From: Synergistaceae bacterium
GTDB taxonomy: Bacteria; Synergistota; Synergistia; Synergistales; Aminobacteriaceae
Assembly (NCBI GenBank): GCA_017443945.1
Contig: JAFSXS010000070.1
Coordinates: 1 to 45,359, forward strand
Length of the DNA: 45,359 nt
Direction of reading: 5' to 3'
Below, one piece after another: positions 15,873 to 25,450 of this stretch (position 1 is the stretch's first letter; each line of letters starts with the position of its first letter). A program made the translations under genes and the position numbers. A model generated the notes under the pieces. It made no database searches and was not told the origin of the DNA. It saw nothing but the letters and a program-made list of their open reading frames with translations.

Positions 15873-18800
15873 ATGACACTAGAAGAACAGCAGCAAGTAC
15901 AAAATTTAATCAACGCTAAAACACGTCTGCTAACTCAACAAATAAACAGTCAGCAGAATCATATTTATTCGCTCACTGAAGAAATTAGCGCGCGCAATGA
16001 CGAAATTAATTCACTCAACCGCAAAATAATCGCCCTTAATGATGAAATAATCGACAAACGCGAGGAAATAGAGTCCCTTAACAGCAAAATTGACTCTCTT
16101 CACGGAAAAATTAACGCGCTCAACACTGAAATTGACTCGAAAAAACGCGAAATCTCAAGCCTTCAGACGCAATTAAATGACTCTCACGCAGAAAATCAAA
16201 AATTGACGGCCTACATACAAAGCACCCCGCCGCCTGAAGAAATAAAATCTGAACCAGAAATTAAGCCCGAACCTGTGCAAGCAGTCAAGCCCGTAAATAA
16301 TTATCTCGTTTCGTTATTACGTCAGCATTTCGGATTTGACTCATTCAAGCCCGGTCAGGAAGAAATTATCAATGCGCTATTGTCCGGACGTGATGTATTT
16401 TGTTCTATGCCAGATAATTACGGAAAAAGTATTTGTTATAGACTACCTGCTTTGTTGATGCCCGGTTTGACTCTTGTTATTGCTGATGAGAACGAAAATT
16501 TTAATATTGACTCACACTCGGCGCGGCTTGATAACTCGTTGAACTCTACACAAAAGCGTGAATTACTGCGCAGAATTAAAAGCGGTGCCTGCAAGATTCT
16601 TTACTCGGATTTAGAGCAGCTCAACGGGATTATAAATTTCTTGAACGGCGTAGAAATTTCGTTAATTGCCGTAATAATGCGCGAAAATTTAATAGCTTAC
16701 AGGGAATTTGCCGACTCCCTGAACTCTAAGCGCATACCGATAGCAATTTTTACAGGAGTAACAAGCCCCGAACAACGCGCGGAAATCATGAAGGACTTAC
16801 GCTCGCCCATGAGAGTTATTACAGGTTTTGAGCTGCAAAATTATTCGTTCGCAATTATTAAATCAGAGAATAAAAACGCGTCAATAAATGAAATTCTCAC
16901 TCAGCACAAAGACTCTAACGGGATTATTTACACGTCAAAGCCGCAGGATTTTATCAAGTTTGCAGGAAGGAACGCACTAATTTTATCGCAGCTTTCACAG
17001 GAAGACGCAAGCAACGCAAATTTTATAGTTTACTCTGATTTTGCGGGCACTCTCGCAGAATTTTTCAAGTCCGCCATACCTGACAAAGATTTAATTATTC
17101 TGGTCTCGCAAAAAGATTTAAGGACTTCCGACGGCGCATTTATAATGTTCTGCAACTCCGACGACCCAATAAAAATTTTAGCAGGCTATATCGGCACGGA
17201 AGAGTCTCAAGTCAAACCCGATGAAGAAATTTCGCAGCCAATTGAATTAACTCCGGAAGATTTTGCAGACTTTGATTTTACTTCAGCAAACGAGTCCCAG
17301 AAAGAAGCAATCACTACTACAAACGGGCCATTATTGATTCTTGCAGGGCCGGGAACGGGAAAAACTTTCACATTAATTCAGCGCACAATATTTTTGATTC
17401 AGAAAAAACGACTCAAGCCCGAAAATATTTTAATCGCAACTTTCACGAACAGGGCAGCACATGAAATTTTGTCGAGAATGTCAGAAGAATTTAAAGCGCG
17501 CAATATTCAAGCAGACATCAACGAGCTTTATATCGGGACATTTCACTCACTTTGCGAAAAAATTTTACGGGGTTATGTTCAGTTTACGCGATTCAAGAAA
17601 AATTTTAGGATTCTTGACGACTTCGAACACAAATATTTATTAATGCGCAAAATTGAGAGATTCAACGATATTACAGCATTGACGAGTCCGGGCAAATGGG
17701 ACAGAGCCGAAGAATTATGCAATTACATCAATAAACTTTCTGAAGAGCTTGCAGACTCTCAAGAATTAATACGCGACTCAGATCCGTTAATTTCTTCACT
17801 TGGCCGTGCTATGCTGCTTCATGATGATTTATTGATTGACGATAACTCGTTGAGTTTTTCTGCTTTGCTGGTCGAGACTTATAAATTACTGCGCGACAAT
17901 CCCGAAATTTTAGAGAGCCTTCAATCACGCATAAAATATCTAATGGCCGACGAATATCAAGACACAAATTATATTCAGGAGCAAATTTTATTCTTGATAG
18001 CAGGTGAGAGCAAAAATATTTGTGTGGCCGGCGACGATGACCAGAGCTTATATAGATTTAGGGGTGCTGCTGTGAGAAATATTTTAGAGTTCCCTGAAAA
18101 ATTCGCGCGCAATGAGTGCAAAATCGTGAAATTATTGCTGAATTACAGATCTGACGCAAATATTATGAAGTTCTTTACTAGCTGGATAAATGACACGGGC
18201 AAATTCTTTAACTGGGAAAATTTTAGATATGATAAAAATCTTGAAGCCTTCAGGAATGAGTCAAAATCTGTGTTCAGGCTCGCTGGAGTGAATGACTCGG
18301 CGGAATGGCACGAAAAAATTTTAGCTCTCTTGAAGTCTCTTACTGACTCCGGCAAATTAAGCGATTACAATCAAGTTGCATTTCTCTTCAGGTCGGTGCG
18401 TGCTGCTCATGTGCAGGAGTTAGCGCAATTTTTAGAGAATCATAATATAAAAGTTTACTCGCCCCGTTCTGATATGTTCTTCAAGCGCGGGGAAATTCAT
18501 TTTGCGTTAGGCTGCTTTATATCGATGTTCCCGAAATATTTAAAGTCTCTTGAGTCAGGCGAATTTAAATTTAACGGCCATGAACCCGAAAATATTATTT
18601 ATTACAGAAATTGTCTGCGAACCGTCGCACGCTTTATCGACAAGCCCGGATATTTGCAGCTGAAAAAATGGCTCATGAAGAAACGCGATTTTCACGCAAA
18701 ATTAAACGGTTATGCAAATTATTCGTATTCGGATTTATTATATAATTTATTTGCGTTTATGCCGTTCAATAAAGCCCTTGACGCAGAAATCAACAGCGAC

Positions 18801-20168
18801 GTAAAAACTTTAAGGCCTGCACGTAATTTATCGCGTTTAATGCAGGTGATAAAAGATTTTGAGCACATCTCGAACATAAATAATATTCACTCGAAATATA
18901 TAGAATCTCAGACTATAAGACTATTCAATATTTATTTGCGTTTTTTGCTTGAGGGCGGCTTGAATGAGTACGAGTCAGAAGATCCCGCAGCACCTTCCGG
19001 CCACGTAGCTTTTATGACAATTCATCAGGCAAAGGGGCGTGAATTTCCTGTAGTGCTTGTTGACTCATTAAGCAATACTCCGAACATAGTATTTAATGAC
19101 GGGACTAATTCCGAAATTATGAATGCTGTAGAGTCAAAATATTTCAAGCGTCCGCCGTTCGAGCCTGAAGACATGATAAATTATTTCGATTTCTGGAGGT
19201 TGTATTACGTTGCATTTTCGCGGGCAAAAGATTTGTTAATTCTCACTTGCAGGGAGGACAGCACAACGCCGTCAAAATATTTCGAGGACTCTTATAATTC
19301 GCTTGATGATGCGGACGAGTCATTTAATCCGGAAAATATAAATATCAGCGAGTCAAATAATTCGAGTCTCAAGCAAATTTACTCGTTCACGTCTGATATT
19401 TTGCTTTATGAGTCATGCCCGGTGAAGTATAAATTTTATCGCGAGCTTGAATTTTCGCCGGTCAAGTCAAAGACTCAGTTAATCGGCATTCTTGTGCATT
19501 CAGTTATAGATGACATCAACAAAGCAGTAATCAACGGTCAGGAAAATTTAATCAACGAGCAGATAATTTCTAACTGGCTTGAATCTGATTATACGGAACT
19601 CGCAAAAACTGAACGGGCAGCACTCACAAAGGCAGATAGAGAAATAGCACTCGGACACGTCATAAGATATGTAATTTTGCGCGGTAATGACTGGTCGGGC
19701 ATAAAAGAATCTGAGTCCGAGCTTAAATTAATTCGTGATGATTATATAATTACTGGAAGGGCTGATTTAATTTGCTCTGATAACGGCCAAATCGATATAA
19801 TAGAGTTCAAGACAGGGACAAAGCCGAATATCAATATTAATCATGACCGCGCGAGACTTGAGACTCACAAGAGGCAGTTAAATATTTATGCGTACATTTT
19901 TTCGCAGACTACCGGACAAAAAGTTAATAGACTCAGATTATATTACATGTTTGACGGCAGTACATCGCCCGAAATTGTTTATGATTATAACGAGTCAGAA
20001 GCTCAAGAATTTATTAACGGTTTTGACGAAATAGTACAGGAGATTCGCAATAAAGATTTTTCCCGCAGAACTGATAATCACGAAACTTGCAGAGAATGCG
20101 AATTTAGATTTTACTGCGGGCGTGAGGAATCTATAGAAAATATCTTAGCGCAGGCCATGAAAGAATAA
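15873..20168 (+). CDS. Coiled-coil / RecQ-like / UvrD helicase / Fe-S PD-(D/E)XK nuclease fusion
   Basis: 1431 residues. Residues 1-120 are a heptad-rich coiled coil. Then comes a RecQ-like ATPase half: 'FGFDSFKPGQEEII' (RecQ Q-motif), a Walker A remnant ending GKSICYRLPAL (G184, K185, S186), but MREN where DEAH/DEVH should be, so it is probably inactive. A complete UvrD/Rep superfamily 1 helicase follows: GPGTGKT (G492-T498), DEYQDT (from D693), GDDDQSLYRFRG, TIHQAKG (from about 1049), YVAFSRAKDLL. The C terminus is a nuclease: H1209, D1298 (GRADL), E1311 and K1313 (EFK), with C1182, C1406, C1409 and C1415 in the C...CxxCx5C pattern of AddB/Cas4-type [4Fe-4S] nucleases. It probably processes DNA ends in recombination repair, as a one-chain analogue of AddAB, or possibly defends against foreign DNA. 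It stands alone, with GGGAG before ATG. Confidence 0.85.
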   Translation: MTLEEQQQVQNLINAKTRLLTQQINSQQNHIYSLTEEISARNDEINSLNRKIIALNDEIIDKREEIESLNSKIDSLHGKINALNTEIDSKKREISSLQTQLNDSHAENQKLTAYIQSTPPPEEIKSEPEIKPEPVQAVKPVNNYLVSLLRQHFGFDSFKPGQEEIINALLSGRDVFCSMPDNYGKSICYRLPALLMPGLTLVIADENENFNIDSHSARLDNSLNSTQKRELLRRIKSGACKILYSDLEQLNGIINFLNGVEISLIAVIMRENLIAYREFADSLNSKRIPIAIFTGVTSPEQRAEIMKDLRSPMRVITGFELQNYSFAIIKSENKNASINEILTQHKDSNGIIYTSKPQDFIKFAGRNALILSQLSQEDASNANFIVYSDFAGTLAEFFKSAIPDKDLIILVSQKDLRTSDGAFIMFCNSDDPIKILAGYIGTEESQVKPDEEISQPIELTPEDFADFDFTSANESQKEAITTTNGPLLILAGPGTGKTFTLIQRTIFLIQKKRLKPENILIATFTNRAAHEILSRMSEEFKARNIQADINELYIGTFHSLCEKILRGYVQFTRFKKNFRILDDFEHKYLLMRKIERFNDITALTSPGKWDRAEELCNYINKLSEELADSQELIRDSDPLISSLGRAMLLHDDLLIDDNSLSFSALLVETYKLLRDNPEILESLQSRIKYLMADEYQDTNYIQEQILFLIAGESKNICVAGDDDQSLYRFRGAAVRNILEFPEKFARNECKIVKLLLNYRSDANIMKFFTSWINDTGKFFNWENFRYDKNLEAFRNESKSVFRLAGVNDSAEWHEKILALLKSLTDSGKLSDYNQVAFLFRSVRAAHVQELAQFLENHNIKVYSPRSDMFFKRGEIHFALGCFISMFPKYLKSLESGEFKFNGHEPENIIYYRNCLRTVARFIDKPGYLQLKKWLMKKRDFHAKLNGYANYSYSDLLYNLFAFMPFNKALDAEINSDVKTLRPARNLSRLMQVIKDFEHISNINNIHSKYIESQTIRLFNIYLRFLLEGGLNEYESEDPAAPSGHVAFMTIHQAKGREFPVVLVDSLSNTPNIVFNDGTNSEIMNAVESKYFKRPPFEPEDMINYFDFWRLYYVAFSRAKDLLILTCREDSTTPSKYFEDSYNSLDDADESFNPENINISESNNSSLKQIYSFTSDILLYESCPVKYKFYRELEFSPVKSKTQLIGILVHSVIDDINKAVINGQENLINEQIISNWLESDYTELAKTERAALTKADREIALGHVIRYVILRGNDWSGIKESESELKLIRDDYIITGRADLICSDNGQIDIIEFKTGTKPNININHDRARLETHKRQLNIYAYIFSQTTGQKVNRLRLYYMFDGSTSPEIVYDYNESEAQEFINGFDEIVQEIRNKDFSRRTDNHETCRECEFRFYCGREESIENILAQAMKE

Positions 20169-20169
20169 C

Positions 20170-20192
20170 GGACAGAAATTTTACCTGTTCGC
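20170..20192 (+). terminator. Hairpin after the helicase-nuclease gene
   Basis: CGGACAG (20170-20176) pairs with CTGTTCG (20186-20192). No T-run follows, so it may be an RNA stabiliser or a factor-dependent end. Confidence 0.3.
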
Positions 20193-20265
20193 ACTGCAAA
20201 TGATTTATAATGAAGCAAAATTTATCAACTGACATATTTGCGCGAATAAAGTATATTCCGCGAAA

Positions 20266-20309
20266 GGCCGCCGCCTCGCCCCACCCGCCCACCCTGCTCG
20301 GCGGCGGAA
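20266..20309. repeat. GC-rich inverted repeat with C-tracts (G-quadruplex on minus strand)
   Basis: CCGCCGCC and GGCGGCGG form an inverted repeat enclosing CCCC-A-CCC-G-CCC-A-CCC (20279-20294). On the minus strand the interior is GGGTGGGCGGGTGGGG, a canonical four-tract quadruplex. The flanking intergenic DNA is very AT-rich. It lies between the helicase-nuclease and the SurA-like gene. Confidence 0.6.
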
Positions 20310-20430
20310 AAAGCAAAACACGCCGTAATGTGTAAAAATAGCTGCTATATGCTAAAATTTAAGCTCGTAGAAATTACGTAATTAGCAATAATTAAATTTA
20401 TTAAATATATGAGAGAGGGTTTTATCTATC

Positions 20431-22053
20431 ATGAATTTCCTGCGTAAACAAATGAAATGGGTAATGGCTATAATAGTAGTAGCTTTCTTGCTTTCTACTT
20501 TCCTGATGTACGAGGGCAGAAGCACTAGACGCACACCTACAAGAAACGCAGACGGCACTATGTCAGATTATGAAGTCGCACAAATTAACGGCAGATCCCT
20601 TATGCGTTCAGAACTTGAGCGCGCAGTAAGAAATTATCTCGCAAATAATTACAGCACTAGAAATCTTGCATCGCTCGACATGCCCGCAATTTATCAAACT
20701 GTGTTGGATCAAGCAATATTAGACTCACAGCTCGCTAAAGAAGTTCAGGAAAAGGGAATCACTGTAACTGACGCTGAAGCCGATAGAGTCATGAAAAATT
20801 ATGCTGATACATACTTCCCGACAAGAGAAGCATTTTATCAGGTTCTCGCGCAAAACGGACTCAAGGTTGACGACTATAAACGCACTATCGCACGTCAAAT
20901 CGCAACTGAAAGATTAGTACGTGAGGCAATCGGAACTATCACAGCAAGCGAGGATCAAGCCGTAGAATTTTATGACACAATGAAGGGATTAGTTTACACG
21001 ACTCCAGAAGGCTTTATGATTCACGCGGCACAATTTAACACGAGTGCAGACGCAGAAAATTTCAGAGCTAGACTCGTAAACGGCGAGGAATGGACAGCAA
21101 TTTTATCAAGCGACTCATTTGACTCTAAGGACGTAATAAATATCACTCAGCAGCCTATTTCTATGCCGGCCAGCGCACTCACAAGCGGAGTATTAAGCAT
21201 TCTCGCTTCACTCGATATAAAGCAGCCCAGCCCCGTTTTCTCAATGTCAAGCGATGATTTCACGGTCGCAATGAAGACAGAACACTATGACACGAGCGTA
21301 AGGCCTTATAACGAGGTCAGCGGCGATATTAAAGCACTCTTAATACAGCAGGAAGAACGACGCAGACTCAACGATTATCAGACTTCATTACGCAGCAAAG
21401 CACAAGTTGTAATCAATGACGAGTCTTTATTTGCACGTCCTGTAGTATCAGAGGACAATACGCCCGCATTAGATTATGATATAAGCGTTGAAGAAGTCAG
21501 CGAAGATTTAGAATTGCAGTCAAGCGAGCCCACACCGGACGCAAAACCGGAAGAGTCTCCAGCAAGTGAGCCCGTAAAAATTGAATCACCTGAAGTAAAG
21601 CCGCAAGAAATTACAGAACCGGCAAAATCTGAAGACGTAAAAGCTCCTGAAGTCGTATCAAGCGAAGTTAAACCGGTAGAATCTGAGTCAGTCGACGTAA
21701 TAACGCCTGAAGAAATTAAATCAGATGATATTACGCCCGTAAAAGCTCCTGAAGTCGTATCAAGTGAAGTCAAACCGGTAGAAATCGCAGAACCGGCAAA
21801 ATCTGAATCAGCAGACGTAATAACGCCCGAAGAAATTAAATCAGAAGATATTACACCGGTAAAAGCTCCTGAAGTCGTATCAAGTGAAGTTAAACCGGTA
21901 GAAATCGCAGAACCGGCAAAATCTGAGTCAGCCGACATTACAGCAGCAGTCGAAAATATTAAATCTGTTGACATTCAAGAGTCAGTAGATGAAGCAGTGA
22001 AGGAAATTACAGAAAAAGTTGAGGAAATTATTATTTCGTCAGACAAGCAATAA
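20431..22053 (+). CDS. SurA_N/PpiD-like membrane-anchored chaperone with repeat tail
   Basis: 540 residues. A short cytoplasmic start (MNFLRKQMKW) is followed by one membrane segment (about residues 11-27), placing the rest in the periplasm. Residues about 45-170 match the SurA N-terminal helical chaperone domain ('VAQINGRSLMRSELERAVRNYL', 'LDQAILDSQLAKEVQEKGITVTDAEADRVM'). A region to about residue 325 takes the place of the rotamase domain, but I do not see a convincing parvulin active site. The last ~190 residues are Glu/Pro/Lys/Ser-rich and low complexity, with repeats of 'VKAPEVVSSEVKPVE'. It probably helps fold outer-membrane or secreted proteins, as PpiD/SurA do. GAGAGAGGG lies about 10 bases before ATG. 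carB follows after 24 bases, an unrelated partner. Confidence 0.75.
   Translation: MNFLRKQMKWVMAIIVVAFLLSTFLMYEGRSTRRTPTRNADGTMSDYEVAQINGRSLMRSELERAVRNYLANNYSTRNLASLDMPAIYQTVLDQAILDSQLAKEVQEKGITVTDAEADRVMKNYADTYFPTREAFYQVLAQNGLKVDDYKRTIARQIATERLVREAIGTITASEDQAVEFYDTMKGLVYTTPEGFMIHAAQFNTSADAENFRARLVNGEEWTAILSSDSFDSKDVINITQQPISMPASALTSGVLSILASLDIKQPSPVFSMSSDDFTVAMKTEHYDTSVRPYNEVSGDIKALLIQQEERRRLNDYQTSLRSKAQVVINDESLFARPVVSEDNTPALDYDISVEEVSEDLELQSSEPTPDAKPEESPASEPVKIESPEVKPQEITEPAKSEDVKAPEVVSSEVKPVESESVDVITPEEIKSDDITPVKAPEVVSSEVKPVEIAEPAKSESADVITPEEIKSEDITPVKAPEVVSSEVKPVEIAEPAKSESADITAAVENIKSVDIQESVDEAVKEITEKVEEIIISSDKQ
21639..21950 (+). repeat. Tandem repeats in the C-terminal tail (102/120-base period)
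   Basis: Three units begin at 21639, 21741 and 21861 with nearly identical text (GTAAAAGCTCCTGAAGTCGT...), spaced 102 and 120 bases. The first unit lacks six codons (IAEPAK segment) found in the later two. They encode acidic Pro/Glu/Lys/Ser repeats. The minus strand is also open here for 166 codons, a by-product of the repeats. Confidence 0.85.
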
Positions 22054-22077
22054 AGCAGTACAGGAAGTGAAATTTAT

Positions 22078-25000
22078 ATGGGTCAAAAAGTTTTAATCAT
22101 TGGCTCAGGTCCCATTATAATAGGTCAGGCTTGCGAGTTCGATTATTCGGGCACGCAGGCTTGTAAGGCCTTAAAATCTCTGGGCTATGAAATTGTATTA
22201 GTCAACTCCAACCCCGCAACAATAATGACAGATCCCGAAATGGCAGACATAACTTATATTGAACCGCTGAATCTTGATAGACTCGAGGCAATTATCGCGC
22301 GTGAAAAGCCTGATTATTTATTGCCAAATCTCGGCGGACAGTCAGGTTTGAATCTCTGCGCAGAATTGAACAAGGCCGGAATACTCGCAAAATATAATGT
22401 TCAAGTCATCGGAGTTCAGGCAGACGCAATCGAACGCGGCGAGGACAGAGTCGAATTTAAGCGCACAATGCAGCAATTAGGAATCGATATGGCACGCTCT
22501 GAAGTTGCATACTCGGTCGATGAAGCACTAAATATCGCAGAAAAATTAAATTATCCCGTTGTATTAAGACCTGCTTACACGATGGGCGGTGCAGGAGGCG
22601 GACTCGTTTATAACCGCGAAGAATTAAAAACGGTTTGTGAGCGGGGCTTGCAGGCCAGCATTGTTCATCAGGTTTTAGTTGAGGAGTCCGTCTTAGGCTG
22701 GGAAGAGTTAGAGCTCGAAGTCGTGCGCGATAAAGATAATAACATGATAACAGTATGCTTTATCGAAAATGTTGACCCTATGGGAGTTCACACTGGCGAC
22801 TCGTTTTGTGTTGCACCTATGCTGACTATCTCGCAGGAACTTCAAGCAAAGTTACAGGAGCAGGCATATAAAATCGTTGAGCATATCGGAGTCATCGGCG
22901 GGACAAACGTACAATTTGCGCATAATCCTAAAACGGGCCGAGTAATCGTAATTGAGATTAATCCGAGAACGTCAAGATCTTCTGCTCTTGCGTCAAAGGC
23001 TACAGGTTTCCCGATCGCTTTAATTTCTGCAAAGTTAGCGGCCGGTCTTGCGTTGAGTGATATTAAATGCGGAAAATTCGGCACCCTCGACAAATATAAA
23101 CCTGGCGGAGATTATGTCGTTGTAAAATTTGCTCGTTGGGCGTTCGAAAAATTTAAGGGCGTTCAGGATAAATTAGGGACTCAAATGCGCGCGGTCGGTG
23201 AAGTCATGAGCATAGGACGAAATTTCAAGGAGGCATTACAGAAAGCTGTTAGATCCCTTGAGAAGGATAGATTCGGACTCGGTTTCGCGAAAAATTTTCA
23301 TGAGCTTACTGAATCTGATTTGCTGTCAATGCTTGAATATCCCACTAGCGAGCGTTATTTTATTATTTATGAGGCATTACGCAAGGGCGCGGCGGTTGAC
23401 GAGATTCATAATTTGACTCACGTAAAAAAATATTTCCTCGAGCAGATTCAAGAATTAGTCAACGAGGAAGAAAAAATTTTATCAGCCGGGACTCTTTCTG
23501 ATGATGATTTAATCACGGCCAAGCGCGACGGATTCGCCGATAAATATTTAGCGAAATTATTAAACGTCCCCGAACATGAAATCAGAAATAGGCGCGAAAA
23601 ATTGAATATCTGCCAGACTTGGGACTCTATTCATGTGAGCGGCACTGAAAACGGAGCTTATTACTACTCGACATATAACAAGCCTGATGGAGTAAATAAT
23701 ATTTCCGGCAGCAAAAAAATTATGATTCTCGGAGGCGGCCCCAACAGAATCGGTCAGGGCATTGAATTTGATTATTGCTGTGTTCATGCTGCAAAGAGTC
23801 TAAAGCGTTTGGGATTCGAGACAATAATTGTAAATTGCAACCCTGAAACGGTCTCTACAGATTATGATACGTCAGACAAATTATATTTCGAGCCTTTGAC
23901 TCTTGAGGACGTATTAAGCATTTACAGAGCAGAACACCCCGCCGGAGTAATCGCGCAGTTCGGTGGTCAGACTCCTTTAAATTTAGCAAGCGAACTAGAG
24001 AAAAACGGCGTAAAAATTTTAGGCACTTCACCAGAAATTATTGACTTGGCCGAAGATCGCGGAAGATTTAAAAATGTTATGGACTCGTTAAATATTCCCA
24101 TGCCTGAGTCAGGAATGGCCGCAAATTTAGAGCAGGCGCGCGAAGTTGCAAATAAAATCGGTTTCCCCGTCATGGTGAGACCTTCTTACGTTCTCGGAGG
24201 GCGCGGAATGGAAATCGTTTATGACTCTGAAAGCCTCGACAATTACGTAAATGCAGCAGTAGGAGTTACACCGGATCGGCCTATATTAATAGATAGATTC
24301 TTGAATCACGCGCTAGAGTGTGAAGCAGATGCAATTTGCGACGGGACTCACGCTTATGTACCCGCAGTAATGGAGCATATCGAATTAGCCGGCATTCATT
24401 CAGGGGATTCAGCTTGTATAATTCCTTCACGACACATAACGCCGGAAGCACTTGCAACGATAAAAGATTACACGCGGAAAATTGCCGAAGCTATGCACGT
24501 TGTAGGACTCATGAATATTCAATATGCGATCGAGAATGACAAAGTTTTTGTACTCGAAGCGAATCCCAGAGCCTCGCGCACAGTCCCGTTAGTGTCGAAA
24601 GTCTGCGGGATTCAAATGGTGCCTTTAGCTGTTGAAGCAATGACTCACGATTTAACAGGACTCGAGTCGCCTCTGAAAAATTTAACTGAACGAGTCATCC
24701 CTTATTGGGGCGTAAAAGAGTCAGTCTTCCCGTTTAACATGTTCCAAGAAGTAGACCCGTTGTTAGGGCCTGAAATGCGTTCAACCGGTGAAGTGCTTGG
24801 GATCGCGAAAGAGGCCGGCGAAGCGTTTTACAAGGCGGAAGAGGCAGCAAATTCAAAATTGCCGTTATCTGGAAATGTTTTAATTGCTGTGAGTGATTCG
24901 GACAAGAAAAATATTGCTCCCATTGCGAAAAAGTATATTGACGCAGGATTTAATATTTTTGCGACAGAAGGAACTTGCGACTCTCTAAGAAATTCCGGAA

Positions 25001-25269
25001 TTAACTGCGAAAAAATTTCCGGCCGGCCAGACGCAATTGACTACATAATAAACGGTAAAATCAGTCTCGTTATCAATACTCCTCGCGAGAAGGCATTTAC
25101 TCACACGGGAAGTGCATTGAGGCGCAGTGCAATAAAAGCTAGAGTCCCATATATAACGACTTTGGCCGGAGCTAATGCAGCTATTGAAGGAATTATCACG
25201 GTAAAAGCTCAAGACGGTAAATCAGACTCGTTATTGTCAATTAAAGAGTGGCACAAGATGATTCATTAG
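22078..25269 (+). CDS. carB: Carbamoyl-phosphate synthase large subunit
   Basis: Makes carbamoyl phosphate for pyrimidines and arginine from ammonia (via CarA), bicarbonate and two ATP. 1063 residues, full length. Two homologous synthase halves each start with a 'GSGP-IIGQ' / 'GGGPNRIGQGIEFDY' loop and have ATP-grasp blocks ('RPAYTMGGAGGG', 'RPSYVLGGRGME') and metal sites ('EINPRTSRSSALASKATG', 'EANPRASRTVPLVSK'). The C-terminal MGS-like allosteric domain includes 'ATEGTCDSLRNSG' and 'VINTPREKAFTHTGSALRRSA'. AGGAAGTGA precedes ATG. carA, normally just upstream, is absent; it must be elsewhere. A good terminator follows at 25287. Confidence 0.97.
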   Translation: MGQKVLIIGSGPIIIGQACEFDYSGTQACKALKSLGYEIVLVNSNPATIMTDPEMADITYIEPLNLDRLEAIIAREKPDYLLPNLGGQSGLNLCAELNKAGILAKYNVQVIGVQADAIERGEDRVEFKRTMQQLGIDMARSEVAYSVDEALNIAEKLNYPVVLRPAYTMGGAGGGLVYNREELKTVCERGLQASIVHQVLVEESVLGWEELELEVVRDKDNNMITVCFIENVDPMGVHTGDSFCVAPMLTISQELQAKLQEQAYKIVEHIGVIGGTNVQFAHNPKTGRVIVIEINPRTSRSSALASKATGFPIALISAKLAAGLALSDIKCGKFGTLDKYKPGGDYVVVKFARWAFEKFKGVQDKLGTQMRAVGEVMSIGRNFKEALQKAVRSLEKDRFGLGFAKNFHELTESDLLSMLEYPTSERYFIIYEALRKGAAVDEIHNLTHVKKYFLEQIQELVNEEEKILSAGTLSDDDLITAKRDGFADKYLAKLLNVPEHEIRNRREKLNICQTWDSIHVSGTENGAYYYSTYNKPDGVNNISGSKKIMILGGGPNRIGQGIEFDYCCVHAAKSLKRLGFETIIVNCNPETVSTDYDTSDKLYFEPLTLEDVLSIYRAEHPAGVIAQFGGQTPLNLASELEKNGVKILGTSPEIIDLAEDRGRFKNVMDSLNIPMPESGMAANLEQAREVANKIGFPVMVRPSYVLGGRGMEIVYDSESLDNYVNAAVGVTPDRPILIDRFLNHALECEADAICDGTHAYVPAVMEHIELAGIHSGDSACIIPSRHITPEALATIKDYTRKIAEAMHVVGLMNIQYAIENDKVFVLEANPRASRTVPLVSKVCGIQMVPLAVEAMTHDLTGLESPLKNLTERVIPYWGVKESVFPFNMFQEVDPLLGPEMRSTGEVLGIAKEAGEAFYKAEEAANSKLPLSGNVLIAVSDSDKKNIAPIAKKYIDAGFNIFATEGTCDSLRNSGINCEKISGRPDAIDYIINGKISLVINTPREKAFTHTGSALRRSAIKARVPYITTLAGANAAIEGIITVKAQDGKSDSLLSIKEWHKMIH

Positions 25270-25286
25270 ACTATAAGAAAATTTTT

Positions 25287-25322
25287 GCGGGTCTTGCGTT
25301 AATTCGCGGGACTCGTTTTTTA
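25287..25322 (+). terminator. Rho-independent terminator after carB
   Basis: GGGTCTTGCG (25289-25298) pairs fully (with G-U pairs) with CGCGGGACTC (25305-25314), loop TTAATT, then six Ts (25316-25321). Close in sequence to the terminator at 26442. Confidence 0.85.
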
Positions 25323-25450
25323 TGGGAATACGGGCAATTAATATTTTGACCCCCGGTTGCAAAAAAGTTTTGTCTTTGACTTTGCTGTTATCGATTTATA
25401 ATATGGTCGTGCAAATAAAATTTTTAATATTTCAATGGAGGTAGAATTTA

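Noticed and set aside
21639-21950. Possible CRISPR-like array
   Set aside because: The repeats are long, in-frame coding units of 102-120 bases without spacers of constant size. No CRISPR array was seen elsewhere in the window.
21474-21974. 166-codon minus-strand frame rich in Thr/Ser/Asp
   Set aside because: It is the complement of the repeat-coding tail of the SurA-like gene. The open frame is a by-product of the biased repeats and there is no ribosome binding site.
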